This document shows, piece after piece, positions 26,888 to 35,419 of a DNA stretch of 64,000 bases. The translations under genes and the position numbers were made by a program. The stretch lies in assembly GCF_001651805.1 (NCBI RefSeq), contig NZ_CP015839.1, positions 5,084,001 through 5,148,000 of the forward strand. The letters are read 5' to 3'. The stretch's first letter is position 1; every line of letters begins with the position of its first letter. Under the pieces are notes generated by a model. It was not told the DNA's origin. It made no database searches and saw only the letters and a program-made list of their open reading frames with translations. The stretch is from Marinobacterium aestuarii. GTDB lineage: Bacteria > Pseudomonadota > Gammaproteobacteria > Pseudomonadales > Balneatricaceae.

Positions 26888-28216
26888 ATGCAGAACACGC
26901 AGCACGCAATGTTCGTCAGCCTGTGCCTGAGCGCTCTGGCCGGAGCCAGTGCCGGTCTGCTGTTTGGCCTCCCCGCCTGGGGTGCCACTGCCGGTCTGCT
27001 GGGCTGGGGCAGCTACCAGATCCGTCAGTTTCAGAAACTGCAGACCTGGCTTCAGCGCAACGATGGTACAGCGCCACCCGAGGCCACCGGTTACTGGGGT
27101 GAGCTGCTGGACGAGCTGGCCCGCACCCAAAAGACCGACCGCGGCCGCGAGCAAAGTCTGCAGGCCATTATCCGGCGTTTCCAGCAGTCGTCCGCCGCCC
27201 TGCAGGACGGCATCGTCATTGTCGATCGCAACAATAATCTGGAGTGGTGGAACCGTTCGGCGGACAAGCTGCTGGGCCTCAAGGCGTCTTCGGATCGCGG
27301 CAAACCGGTGATTAACCTGCTGCGTGATCCGCGCTTTATCCGCTATTTCCGCAAGGGCCAGTATGCCGAGCCACTGGAACTCCCAAGCCCGGTCAATAGC
27401 GACCTGCACCTGCAATACCAGATCACCAGCTTCGGCGAAGGCGACCGGCTGCTGGTGGCCCGCGACATCACCCGGCTGCGGCGTTTGGAACAGACCCGGC
27501 AGGACTTTGTCGCCAACGCCTCCCACGAGCTGCGCACACCGCTGACGGTCATTCGCGGCTACGTCGAAACCTTTATGGATCAGGACCTGCCGCGCCCGCT
27601 GGCCCGTGCCATGGGGCAGATGCAGACCCAGGCAATACGCATGGAGAGTCTGGTCAATGATCTGCTGCTGCTGTCACGGCTGGAGTCCAGCAACCATATC
27701 GCCGATGAACACCAGATTCAGCTCAGGCCCATGCTGGAGCAAATTCATCAGGATGCGCAGGTGCTGACGCAAACCCAGCAAAAAGACCATGCCATCAGTC
27801 TGCAGCTGGACAGCGATTTCGATCTTGCCGGCCAGGAACTGGAGCTGCACAGCGCTTTCTCGAATCTGGTGTTCAATGCCGTGCGCTACACACCGGCCAG
27901 GGGCAGGATAGCCCTGCGCTGGTGGACAGATGCCAGCGGCGGGCACTTCTCAGTCAGCGACGATGGCATCGGTATCGACTCCATCCATATACCGCGTCTG
28001 ACCGAACGCTTTTACCGCGTCGATGAAAGCCGCTCCTCCTCCAGCGGCGGCACCGGCCTTGGCCTGGCCATAGTCAAACATGTGCTGGTGCGCCACGGCG
28101 CCCACCTCAGCATCGACAGCCGGCCCGGCAAGGGCAGCACCTTCAGCTGCCATTTCCCCCCCGAGATGCTGGTCGACGCCGCCGATCGCCAGACCGAAAC
28201 CGCCGGGTCGCACTAA
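26888..28216 (+). CDS. phoR: Phosphate regulon sensor histidine kinase PhoR
   Basis: A 442-residue inner-membrane kinase. Two closely spaced N-terminal helices (about 8-45) have almost no periplasmic loop, as is usual for PhoR, which senses through PstSCAB-PhoU. A PAS domain follows (about 95-200), then the H box ASHELRTPLTVIRGYVE, N box FSNLVFNAVRYTP, G1 DDGIGID and G2 GGTGLGLAIVKHV. It is 33 bases after phoB in the same operon. Confidence 0.96.
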   Translation: MQNTQHAMFVSLCLSALAGASAGLLFGLPAWGATAGLLGWGSYQIRQFQKLQTWLQRNDGTAPPEATGYWGELLDELARTQKTDRGREQSLQAIIRRFQQSSAALQDGIVIVDRNNNLEWWNRSADKLLGLKASSDRGKPVINLLRDPRFIRYFRKGQYAEPLELPSPVNSDLHLQYQITSFGEGDRLLVARDITRLRRLEQTRQDFVANASHELRTPLTVIRGYVETFMDQDLPRPLARAMGQMQTQAIRMESLVNDLLLLSRLESSNHIADEHQIQLRPMLEQIHQDAQVLTQTQQKDHAISLQLDSDFDLAGQELELHSAFSNLVFNAVRYTPARGRIALRWWTDASGGHFSVSDDGIGIDSIHIPRLTERFYRVDESRSSSSGGTGLGLAIVKHVLVRHGAHLSIDSRPGKGSTFSCHFPPEMLVDAADRQTETAGSH

Positions 28217-28220
28217 AGGC

Positions 28221-28994
28221 TTAACGCAGGCGCAACTCCGGCGACTCGCCTTCCACCACAGGCGCATGCTCCTCTACCCAGTACAGAGTGGCGCCCACCA
28301 CCGCCGCCGGCATCAGGATCAGGTTCAGCAGCGGCACCATCATGCCCAGCTGCACCAGACCACCAAAGCCGATCGATGTCAGGCGCTTCTCTTTTAGCAA
28401 CAGCTTCATCTGCCCAAAGCTGACCTTGTTGTTGTCCATGGGATAATCGCAGTACTGGATCGACATCATCCAGGCACCGAACAGGAACCACAGCAGCGGC
28501 GACACCAGCCCCACCACCGGTACAAAGGTCAATACCAGCAGCAACAGCACCCGCGGCAGGTAATAGGCGATCTTGGCCAGCTCCCGCGCCAGGGTGCGCG
28601 GCACCAGCGCCAGCACGCCCCGCCAGCCCTCGTCAGCGCTGCGCACGCCGCGCAGGTTGCTCTCGACCTTCTCGGCCAGCAGGCCGTTAAAGGGTGCCGC
28701 AATCAGGTTCGCCACCAGGGTAAAGCTGTAATAGACCAGCACCAGCACCACCAGCGCCAGCAGCGGCCAGAGCAGATAACGCAGGAACGACAGCCATTCC
28801 CAGTCCGGTAACAGCTGTGTCAGCAGGTAATCGACCCAGCCATCAAACTGGCTCATCAGCAGCCAGATGGCGCCGCTGAACAGCAGCACATTCACCAGCA
28901 ATGGAATCAGTACGAAATTGCGGATCGAGGGGTGGGGCAGCATTTTCAAGCCGCGCAGCAGATAGCCTGCGCCCTTTGCGGGGTTTCCTTTCAT
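28221..28994 (-). CDS. cysZ: Sulfate transporter CysZ (EI24 family)
   Basis: A 257-residue membrane protein for sulfate uptake feeding cysteine synthesis. It has about four to six hydrophobic segments and the CysZ-typical central stretch FGAWMMSIQYCDYPMDNNKVSF-like near residue 185, after a P-x-x-G-L loop. The N-terminal AGYLLRGLKMLPHPSIRNFVLIP also matches the family. It converges on phoR with a 4-base gap. No cys genes are adjacent, so the assignment rests on the protein sequence only. Confidence 0.88.
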   Translation of the reverse strand: MKGNPAKGAGYLLRGLKMLPHPSIRNFVLIPLLVNVLLFSGAIWLLMSQFDGWVDYLLTQLLPDWEWLSFLRYLLWPLLALVVLVLVYYSFTLVANLIAAPFNGLLAEKVESNLRGVRSADEGWRGVLALVPRTLARELAKIAYYLPRVLLLLVLTFVPVVGLVSPLLWFLFGAWMMSIQYCDYPMDNNKVSFGQMKLLLKEKRLTSIGFGGLVQLGMMVPLLNLILMPAAVVGATLYWVEEHAPVVEGESPELRLR

Positions 28995-29074
28995 GACAGA
29001 CCTTGCGTGATTGCACTTGGATGGCGGCCCGCGGCACTACTGGGCCCGGGCCTGCCCTGACGATGACGAGATTG

Positions 29075-29302
29075 TTAGCTGATATAAAACAGATAGCCCT
29101 TCAGCGCCACCGCCAGGATCATCATCAGCAGGGCAATGCGGTTGATGCGATTCTCGCCGGCATTGAAGGCAATGGTCGGCTGCCAGAACATCAGCAGTGA
29201 GCGGTAATCCCGGGTGCGCAGACCATAGAGCCCCAGCGACACCAGAAACAGGATAACTCCGCCCCAGAACAGCAGTTGTTCCAAAATTCCCAAATACACC
29301 AT
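29075..29302 (-). CDS. Small hypothetical membrane protein
   Basis: A 75-residue protein with two hydrophobic helices (about 5-25 and 54-73) separated by a charged loop containing LRTRDYRSLLMFWQPTIAFNAGENRINR. I do not recognise the family well. The loop's polar, conserved-looking residues suggest a real gene, and the frame is clean. It lies 80 bases upstream of cysZ on the same strand. Function unknown. Confidence 0.6.
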   Translation of the reverse strand: MVYLGILEQLLFWGGVILFLVSLGLYGLRTRDYRSLLMFWQPTIAFNAGENRINRIALLMMILAVALKGYLFYIS

Positions 29303-29426
29303 ACTCTTGTTACCTGATAGCGGTTACGGGTTTGCACAGACACCAAGCCTAACAAATTCAAACCGCAAGAGCTGCAGTTGCCAGCTACCACTTTCGCCGC
29401 AGCCCCTCGCCCAGCAGGAGACTTTC

Positions 29427-30365
29427 ATGAAAGCGATCCGCATTCACGCCTTTGGCGGCCCCGACGCCCTCAGCTATGAGGAAGTGCCGACCCCCACCAT
29501 TCGCGACAACGAAGTACTGGTGCGCAACAAGGCGGCCGGCATCAATCCGATTGACTGGAAAACCTGCAGCGGCGGTGGTGCCGCCTCCTTTATTGGCAAG
29601 CTGCCCTTCATACCCGGGTGGGAGTTTGCCGGCGTGGTGGAACTGGTCGGAGCAGCGGTGGATGGTTTCAAGGTTGGCGATGAAGTCTTCGGTTTTATTC
29701 GCTTTCCGGAAGCGGCCGGCTGCTATGCCGAACACCTGGCGGCGCCGGCAAACCAGATCGCCCACAAGCCTGCGCAGATGTCATTCAGTGAAGGCGCGGG
29801 ACTCGGTCTTGCAGGTCTTACCGCCTGGCAGGCGCTGTTCGACAAGGGCCAGCTCAGTGCCGGCCAGCAGGTGCTGGTACTGGCCGCCGCCGGCGGTGTG
29901 GGGCATCTGGCGGTGCAGCTGGCCAAGGCAGCCGGCGCCCAGGTGACGGGCTCCGCCTCGGCGGCCAACCATGAATACCTGCACAGCCTGGGCTGTGATG
30001 CGGTGATTGATTACCAAACGCAGGATGTGGGTCAGGCGCTGCAGGACATCGACCTGGTGATTGATGGCATGGGTGGTGAGGTTGGCATCAATGCCTTGCA
30101 GTGTCTGAAACCCGGCGGGCGCCTGGTCACCCTGCCCTCGGTTACCCTGGATGCGGTGGTGCGGGCCGCAGAAGCGGCCGGCGTTCAGGCAAGCGGCATC
30201 AGGGTGGAACCCAATGGCGCCCAGCTGGCAGAGCTGGCCAAGCGCTATGCCGAGGGCAACCTCAAGCTGACCCTGGCCGCCGAAGTCCCCCTGGCCGAAG
30301 CCCGTAGTGCCCATAAGCAGAGCGCCGGAGGCCATGTGCGCGGCAAGCTGATACTGACGGTGTGA
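29427..30365 (+). CDS. NADP-dependent oxidoreductase (quinone reductase-like, MDR family)
   Basis: A 312-residue zinc-independent medium-chain dehydrogenase/reductase. The N-terminal catalytic fold starts MKAIRIHAFGGPDALSYEEV, the classical quinone oxidoreductase opening, and the Rossmann nucleotide loop is AAAGGVGHLAVQLAKAAGA near residue 155. No structural zinc cysteine cluster is present. ATG 29427 has CAGGAG upstream with good spacing; the longer frame has no similarity. A monocistronic gene whose substrate is not deducible. Confidence 0.88.
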   Translation: MKAIRIHAFGGPDALSYEEVPTPTIRDNEVLVRNKAAGINPIDWKTCSGGGAASFIGKLPFIPGWEFAGVVELVGAAVDGFKVGDEVFGFIRFPEAAGCYAEHLAAPANQIAHKPAQMSFSEGAGLGLAGLTAWQALFDKGQLSAGQQVLVLAAAGGVGHLAVQLAKAAGAQVTGSASAANHEYLHSLGCDAVIDYQTQDVGQALQDIDLVIDGMGGEVGINALQCLKPGGRLVTLPSVTLDAVVRAAEAAGVQASGIRVEPNGAQLAELAKRYAEGNLKLTLAAEVPLAEARSAHKQSAGGHVRGKLILTV

Positions 30366-30389
30366 CAAGCCCCCAGTGAAGACTGGGCG

Positions 30390-30848
30390 TTACGGCGTCG
30401 GCGCATCGGCGGCAATGCCGCCACTGCATTCATACTGTTGCTGGCGCAGCAGCAGGCGGCAGCCTTCACCACGAATATCACCTTCCCAGCAGGTGTACTT
30501 GGCCCAGGACTTGTCATCTTCGGTGAGTTTGAGCCGGTATGCGGGGACTTGGTCGCAAAAACCCTCGGAGGGGGCCGCTGCAGCAAGGCAGGCCTTGAGA
30601 AAATAGTCATGCTGCAGGGTGCATTCAAAGCCAATGCAGCCATCGAAATCATCCAGAGTCCGGGTCAGGCAGGCCTGCTGATCATGGTTCTGGCCAAACA
30701 GCCGCCCCTGGGCCTGAAAGGTTTCCCGCGCATCGACCTGGCGGTCATTGAACTGCTCCAGCCACAGAGGACCGCGCAGCCAGATCCAGAGGCCCAGCAC
30801 CAGCGTAATGAGGCCAAGCCCGATAAGGACTTTGCTGCGTGATTTCAT
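30390..30848 (-). CDS. Hypothetical exported or membrane-anchored protein with eight cysteines
   Basis: 152 residues: an N-terminal hydrophobic anchor (about 6-24) and a soluble part with eight cysteines (in QQACLTR, DGCIGFEC, KACLAA, EGFCDQ, KYTCWEG, GEGCRLL and YECSGG). That number suggests four disulfides in the periplasm, made by DsbA. I do not recognise the family. The start ATG 30846-30848 is preferred; a TTG two codons earlier is possible. It is the last of three same-strand genes (31747 to 30390) and probably in one transcript. Confidence 0.6.
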   Translation of the reverse strand: MKSRSKVLIGLGLITLVLGLWIWLRGPLWLEQFNDRQVDARETFQAQGRLFGQNHDQQACLTRTLDDFDGCIGFECTLQHDYFLKACLAAAAPSEGFCDQVPAYRLKLTEDDKSWAKYTCWEGDIRGEGCRLLLRQQQYECSGGIAADAPTP

Positions 30849-30881
30849 AGTCAATCCGGTATTTCAAAAGTAGAAAGGGCT

Positions 30882-31142
30882 TCAGCTGCGCCGGGTGTAC
30901 AGGCCGCCAAGACACAGGAACAGGCCCAGGGTAGATAGCAGCATGCCGCCGTTCACCAGCAACGGCTTGCGCGCGCTAAAGGGGACAAAGGCATGGTTGC
31001 CCACCGGGTCACAGGCCTCGGCGGCATAGTCGAAGGATCCGCCGGCATCGAGGCAGGCATCAATCAGCGACTGTTCCATCATGTAACCGACCATCATTCC
31101 GATCGCCGGCACCAGCAGCAGTAAAAGACCCAGTCGCAGCAT
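30882..31142 (-). CDS. Small hypothetical membrane protein
   Basis: 86 residues with two hydrophobic helices (about 2-22 and 62-80) and a central predicted periplasmic loop holding two cysteines (DACLDAGGSFDYAAEAC), likely a disulfide. Not assigned to a family. It overlaps the DUF416 gene's stop by one base and is followed by the eight-cysteine protein, so the three look like an operon. Confidence 0.6.
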   Translation of the reverse strand: MLRLGLLLLLVPAIGMMVGYMMEQSLIDACLDAGGSFDYAAEACDPVGNHAFVPFSARKPLLVNGGMLLSTLGLFLCLGGLYTRRS

Positions 31143-31747
31143 CAGTCCTGATCACTAATGCCGATGTTGCTGAAGTCTTCATTGCGGCCCAGTTCGCGCA
31201 ACTGCTTCACCAGTGCCGGATTGAAGGGGCCATCGGCTTCCAGCAATTCCAGCGCCGTGTCCACAAAGGCTTCCTCCTGCAACATCATGTCGTGGGTATT
31301 GATGAAGCGCACCAGCTCCTCGTCGGACATCTGATCGTCACCTTCGGTGACCTCGATATAGGACGCCACACACTCGCGGGACAGGTTCAGCACCGCCACG
31401 GCCTCGCTGGCGTCGTTGTCCAGAGTCGCGCTCAGGGTGGAGAACAGTGCCAGCACCGAATCCAGTGCAGGGGAGGCACCGTACATGTCAAAGGCATCAA
31501 GATCCGGCATATTGCTTTCGACCTTGTCCAGCTGTACCTCGAAGTTCATCTTGGCGCCACTGTTGGACAGGTGATCCCAGACCCCATTCAGAATCTGGCG
31601 CAACTGCTGGGCATCGCCAAACTCCGCCAGCCGCGAGAACAGCGCGAAGTTCGGAAACATGCGCTCGGACAGGGTGGCGCAAAACGCCGTCAACCGGACC
31701 TGCTCCAGTTCTGACAGGCGTGCTTCTATATCCAATTGATCACTCAT
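31142..31747 (-). CDS. DUF416 family protein (YjaG-like)
   Basis: A 201-residue all-alpha cytoplasmic protein of unknown function. The YjaG/DUF416 pattern is visible in RLTAFCATLSERMFPNFALFSRLAEFGDAQ near residues 18-47, and the regular helical body ends in a disordered acidic tail. ATG 31745-31747 has a GGAGA Shine-Dalgarno; the longer frame is rejected. First gene of a three-gene set with two small envelope proteins. Confidence 0.85.
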   Translation of the reverse strand: MSDQLDIEARLSELEQVRLTAFCATLSERMFPNFALFSRLAEFGDAQQLRQILNGVWDHLSNSGAKMNFEVQLDKVESNMPDLDAFDMYGASPALDSVLALFSTLSATLDNDASEAVAVLNLSRECVASYIEVTEGDDQMSDEELVRFINTHDMMLQEEAFVDTALELLEADGPFNPALVKQLRELGRNEDFSNIGISDQD

Positions 31748-31888
31748 TGATCTCTCCGCAGGTCGAGACAGTTTCGTAGGCCCTATTGTAAGGGTTTTAC
31801 AGCAATTTGCAGTACGGGAAGTCATGACGCCCCTGTCTGATGCGGTTATATTAGTACCTCCTCGAATTGAATCGCGGTTATAACAAAA

Positions 31889-32440
31889 ATGTCCTCATTC
31901 TCGTCGATCAATCGACTGGTCCAGATGCTGGATTGTTTCAGCGAATGGAGCGGCCGCATTATTTCCTGGCTAACGCTGTTCATGGTGCTGACGACCTTCG
32001 TGGTCGTGGTCATGCGCTACCTGTTCAACGTCGGCAACATCGCCGTACAGGAATCCATTATCTACATGCACAGCTTTGTCTTCCTGCTGGGCGCCGCCTA
32101 CACCCTCAAGCATGACGGCCATGTGCGGGTGGACATTTTTTACCGTCCGCTGAGTGAGCGCGGCAAGGCCTGGATCAACCTGTTCGGCACTTTGGCGTTA
32201 CTTATGCCGGTGTCCATTTTCATTCTGGTGATCTCCTGGGAATACGTTGCCACCTCCTGGGGCCAGCTCGAAGGTTCCCAGGAAGCCGGCGGTATTCCCT
32301 ATCGCTACCTGCTCAAATCCACCCTGATCCTGATGCCCATCATGATGATCATGCAGGGCATCGCCGACCTCGGCCGCTGCCTGCTGGTACTGTGCGGACA
32401 GGGTCACCTGCTGCCATCTGACGAGGAACACGGTCTATGA
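31889..32440 (+). CDS. dctQ: TRAP transporter small permease (DctQ)
   Basis: A 183-residue four-helix membrane subunit. Helices lie at about 23-45, 55-75 (with the conserved EESIIYMHSFVFLLGAAYTLKHDGHVRVDIF-type region), 95-120 and 137-155. The DGHVRVDIFY motif is the family hallmark. It ends with a 4-base overlap onto dctM, so both are translated together. Its binding protein is encoded nearby on the opposite strand. Confidence 0.92.
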   Translation: MSSFSSINRLVQMLDCFSEWSGRIISWLTLFMVLTTFVVVVMRYLFNVGNIAVQESIIYMHSFVFLLGAAYTLKHDGHVRVDIFYRPLSERGKAWINLFGTLALLMPVSIFILVISWEYVATSWGQLEGSQEAGGIPYRYLLKSTLILMPIMMIMQGIADLGRCLLVLCGQGHLLPSDEEHGL

Positions 32441-33816
32441 GCGAACTTCTTCCCCTGTTCCTGTTTGCCGGTGCCATTATCGTTTTGCTGCTCGGCTACT
32501 CGGTCGCCTTTTCCCTCGCCGGTACCGGCCTGCTGTTTGCGGCCATTGGCGCCTGGACCGGCCACTTCGATGTGGTTTTCCTGGAGGCCATCCCCAACCG
32601 CCTGTTCGGCATAATGAACAATGAGGTGCTGATCGCAGTACCGCTGTTTGTGTTCATGGGGGTCATGCTGGAGAAATCCCGCATTGCCGAAGAGCTGCTG
32701 GATGCCATGGCATTGATGTTCGGCCCCATGCGGGCGGGCCTTGGTATCTCAGTCACCCTGGTGGGCATGCTGCTGGCCGCCAGCACCGGTATCGTTGGCG
32801 CTACAGTGGTGACCATGGGGCTGCTGTCGCTGCCCACCATGCTGCGCCGGGGCTATGACCCCAAGGTAGCGACGGGCATCATCTGCGCCTCCGGCACCCT
32901 GGGACAGATCATTCCGCCGTCCATCGTGCTGGTACTGCTGGGGGATGTTATTTCATCGGCCTACCAGCAGGCGCAGATCGACCAGGGCATGTTTTCGCCT
33001 GAAACCGTCACCGTGGGTGACCTCTTCCTCGGCGCCCTGATTCCCGGCCTGATCCTGGTTCTGGCCTATATCCTCTATCTGTTGTTCAAGGCCGTGGTGG
33101 ATCCCAAAAGCGTGCCGGCCATCCCCCAGGCAGAGCGCGATGCGGTGGATGACCTCACAGCCCGCGTACTCAAGGCACTAGTACCCCCAATCCTGCTGAT
33201 CGGTCTGGTACTGGGCTCCATTCTGGGCGGCTTCGCCACGCCCACAGAGGCGGCCTCGGTCGGGGCTGTCGGCGCCATTGCGCTCAGCATGATGCGCGGC
33301 AACTTCAGCTATACCGTGCTAAAGCAGGTGATGAAGTCCACCACCGAAGTCAGCTCCATGGTGTTTATCATCCTGGTGGGCGCATCCATCTTCTCGCTGG
33401 TATTCCGCGGCTACGGCGGTGATGACCTGGTGCGGGACTTCCTTACCGACCTGCCCGGCGGCGTCTTCGGCGCCATGGCTATCGTCATGCTGGTGATCTT
33501 CCTGCTTGGCTTCTTCCTCGACTTTATCGAGATTACCTTTGTGGTCGTGCCCATAGTGGCGCCGATTCTGCTCACCATGGGGCTGGACCCGGTCTGGCTC
33601 GGCATCATGATCGCCATCAACCTGCAGACCTCCTTCCTGACGCCGCCCTTTGGCTTCGCGCTCTTTTACCTGCGCGGCGTAGCACCGGAGTCGGTCTCGA
33701 CCATGCAGATATACCGCGGCGTAATACCCTTCATCCTGATACAGCTGGTGGTCCTCAGCCTGCTGGCGTACTGGCCGGCCCTGGCCACCTGGCTGCCGGA
33801 AGTGGTGTACGGCTAA
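32437..33816 (+). CDS. dctM: TRAP transporter large permease (DctM)
   Basis: A 459-residue subunit with about 12 membrane helices that carries the Na+-coupled transport pathway. Family motifs are VPLFVFMGVMLEKS, GLGISVTLVGMLLAASTGIVGATVVTMGLLSLP-type and QIIPPSIVLVLLG. The C-terminal FGFALFYLRGVAP is typical. It overlaps dctQ by 4 bases. Downstream is a 320-base gene-free region with repeats. Confidence 0.95.
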   Translation: MSELLPLFLFAGAIIVLLLGYSVAFSLAGTGLLFAAIGAWTGHFDVVFLEAIPNRLFGIMNNEVLIAVPLFVFMGVMLEKSRIAEELLDAMALMFGPMRAGLGISVTLVGMLLAASTGIVGATVVTMGLLSLPTMLRRGYDPKVATGIICASGTLGQIIPPSIVLVLLGDVISSAYQQAQIDQGMFSPETVTVGDLFLGALIPGLILVLAYILYLLFKAVVDPKSVPAIPQAERDAVDDLTARVLKALVPPILLIGLVLGSILGGFATPTEAASVGAVGAIALSMMRGNFSYTVLKQVMKSTTEVSSMVFIILVGASIFSLVFRGYGGDDLVRDFLTDLPGGVFGAMAIVMLVIFLLGFFLDFIEITFVVVPIVAPILLTMGLDPVWLGIMIAINLQTSFLTPPFGFALFYLRGVAPESVSTMQIYRGVIPFILIQLVVLSLLAYWPALATWLPEVVYG

Positions 33817-33920
33817 TGTGTACGGGTGTAGCGCAGCGAAACCCATCAACCGGCCAGCCCATCACCGGCGGCTGATTGTTGGGCTATGGCATCGTTGGGT
33901 TACGCCCCATCGGGGCTGCA

Positions 33921-34092
33921 CCCGTTCATCCTGAACATGCACCACTCCTTCGCGTCCCTGCGACCGTGGTATGACCGCCATGGATGGCGGAAATCCTAAC
34001 ATTGCAGGAGCTAATGTCAGGGCCCGTTCATCCTGAACATGCACCACTCCTTCGCGTCCCTGCGGCCGTGGTATACCGTTCATCCTGAACAT
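33921..34092. repeat. Tandem 52-bp repeats with near-palindromic core
   Basis: Two 52-base copies, 33921-33972 and 34023-34074, differ at one base (CTGCGACCG versus CTGCGGCCG). A third, truncated copy of the first 17 bases is at 34076-34092. Each begins with the palindrome GTTCA-TCC-TGAAC. The spacer between copies 1 and 2 has a second hairpin, CCGCCAT-GG-ATGGCGG (33975-33990). The surrounding 33817-34136 holds no gene; an apparent minus-strand frame across it is only repeat translation. Confidence 0.9.
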
Positions 34093-34093
34093 A

Positions 34094-34123
34094 AAAAAGG
34101 CCGACATTGCTGTCGGCCTTTTT
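34094..34123. terminator. Bidirectional terminator between dctM and dctP
   Basis: A 13-bp perfect stem AAAAAGGCCGACA/TGTCGGCCTTTTT with a TTGC loop gives T-runs in both directions. It serves the convergent dctM (plus) and dctP (minus) transcripts. Confidence 0.92.
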
Positions 34124-34136
34124 ATACGCGTAAAAC

Positions 34137-35237
34137 TTAAAGAGAGCGTGCGTTCAGGTAAGCCTGCTCGGAAACGGCGTGCCATTTCTTCGCCTGGTCG
34201 CGGAATTTAACGAAGGAGTCGAACACCTTTTTGGTGATCTCGTCCTGCGCGGCTTCTTCTGCAATCACTTCGTCGGACAGATCGCGCAGCTTCTTCAGCA
34301 CGTCGTCCGGGAAACGACGCAGATCCACGTTCTGCTCGTTAACCAGTTGCTCCAGGGCCTGGTTGTTCTTGGCGGTGAAGTCCGCCAGCATATCCTGGTT
34401 GGCGATACGGATGGCCGTACGCACGATGAGCTGAAGCTCTTCGGGCAGTGCTTCCAGCGCTTCCTTGTTGATCATGCATTCCAGCGTAGTGCCTGGCTCA
34501 TGCCAACCCGGGTAGTAGTAGTACTTGGCGGCCTTGTGCAGACCGAAGGCCATGTCGTTGTAAGGACCGACCCACTCGGTGGCATCGATGGCACCGGATT
34601 GCAGTGACGGGAAGATTTCGCCGCCCGGCAGCAGTACCGGAGTACCGCCGGCGCGCTTGAGCACTTCGCCGCCCAGACCCGGAATACGCATTTTCAGGCC
34701 TTCGAGGTCACCAACACTGTTGATTTCCTTGTTGAACCAGCCGCCCATCTGCACGCCCGTGTTACCGGCAGCGCCCGGCACCAGGCCAAAGGGTGCGTAG
34801 ACTTCTTCCCACAGCTCCATGCCGCCACCGTGGTACAGCCAGGAGTTCATTTCCTGTGCGGTCAGGCCGAAAGGCACCGCCGCAAAGAATTGCGCCGCGC
34901 TGCTTTTACCCTTCCAGTAGTAGGATGCGCCATGGCCGAGCTGCGCCGTGCCGCGGGATACGGCGTCAAATACCTCCAGGGCACCGACCAGTTCGCCGGC
35001 ACCGTAAACCTTAACCTCGATTCGACCATTGCTGAGCTTGCCGATCAGCTCCGCCAGATAATTTGCGCCGGTACCCAGCCCCGGGAAATTCTTCGGCCAG
35101 GTGGTGACCATTTTCCATTTGTGTTCTGGTGCCGCCTGCGCGACTCCTGATACCAGAGTGCCTGCTGCCAGAGTAGCCGCACCCGCTCCTTGTAGGAATT
35201 GACGACGTTTCACAGAGCCTTCCCCGCTGTTTTGCAT
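34137..35237 (-). CDS. dctP: TRAP transporter substrate-binding protein, Tat-exported (DctP, 2-oxo acid/TakP-like)
   Basis: A 366-residue periplasmic binding protein. The N-terminus is a twin-arginine signal (VKRRQFLQGAG, hydrophobic stretch, VAQA cleavage), so it is exported folded by TatABC. The body shows the family elements GALEVFDAVSRGTAQLGHG, LKMRIPGLGGEVL with the conserved carboxylate-binding Arg near residue 185, and ATEWVGPYND followed by YYYPGWHEPG. The last two recall the 2-oxo-acid-binding TakP group; the substrate is an inference. Convergent to dctQM, divergent from hexR. Confidence 0.88.
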   Translation of the reverse strand: MQNSGEGSVKRRQFLQGAGAATLAAGTLVSGVAQAAPEHKWKMVTTWPKNFPGLGTGANYLAELIGKLSNGRIEVKVYGAGELVGALEVFDAVSRGTAQLGHGASYYWKGKSSAAQFFAAVPFGLTAQEMNSWLYHGGGMELWEEVYAPFGLVPGAAGNTGVQMGGWFNKEINSVGDLEGLKMRIPGLGGEVLKRAGGTPVLLPGGEIFPSLQSGAIDATEWVGPYNDMAFGLHKAAKYYYYPGWHEPGTTLECMINKEALEALPEELQLIVRTAIRIANQDMLADFTAKNNQALEQLVNEQNVDLRRFPDDVLKKLRDLSDEVIAEEAAQDEITKKVFDSFVKFRDQAKKWHAVSEQAYLNARSL

Positions 35238-35419
35238 TATTCGGAATTTTTATTTGCAATTCAAAAAGGTAGCACGCACCTGCAGAAGCTGCAACGCGGT
35301 TTTCATCGCCGGCATGGCGCATTTGATATGGCGGCCGATCGTAGTTAAATAGGATCGCTGTCACATTCATTGCTATAATTGCCGCCTTGCCAAGTAGTTG
35401 TTCGAAAAAGAGAAAAGCC

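Noticed and set aside
33862-34185. 107-codon minus-strand frame between dctM and dctP
   Set aside because: Consists mostly of the translated 52-bp repeat and the terminator, and overlaps the dctP 3' end.
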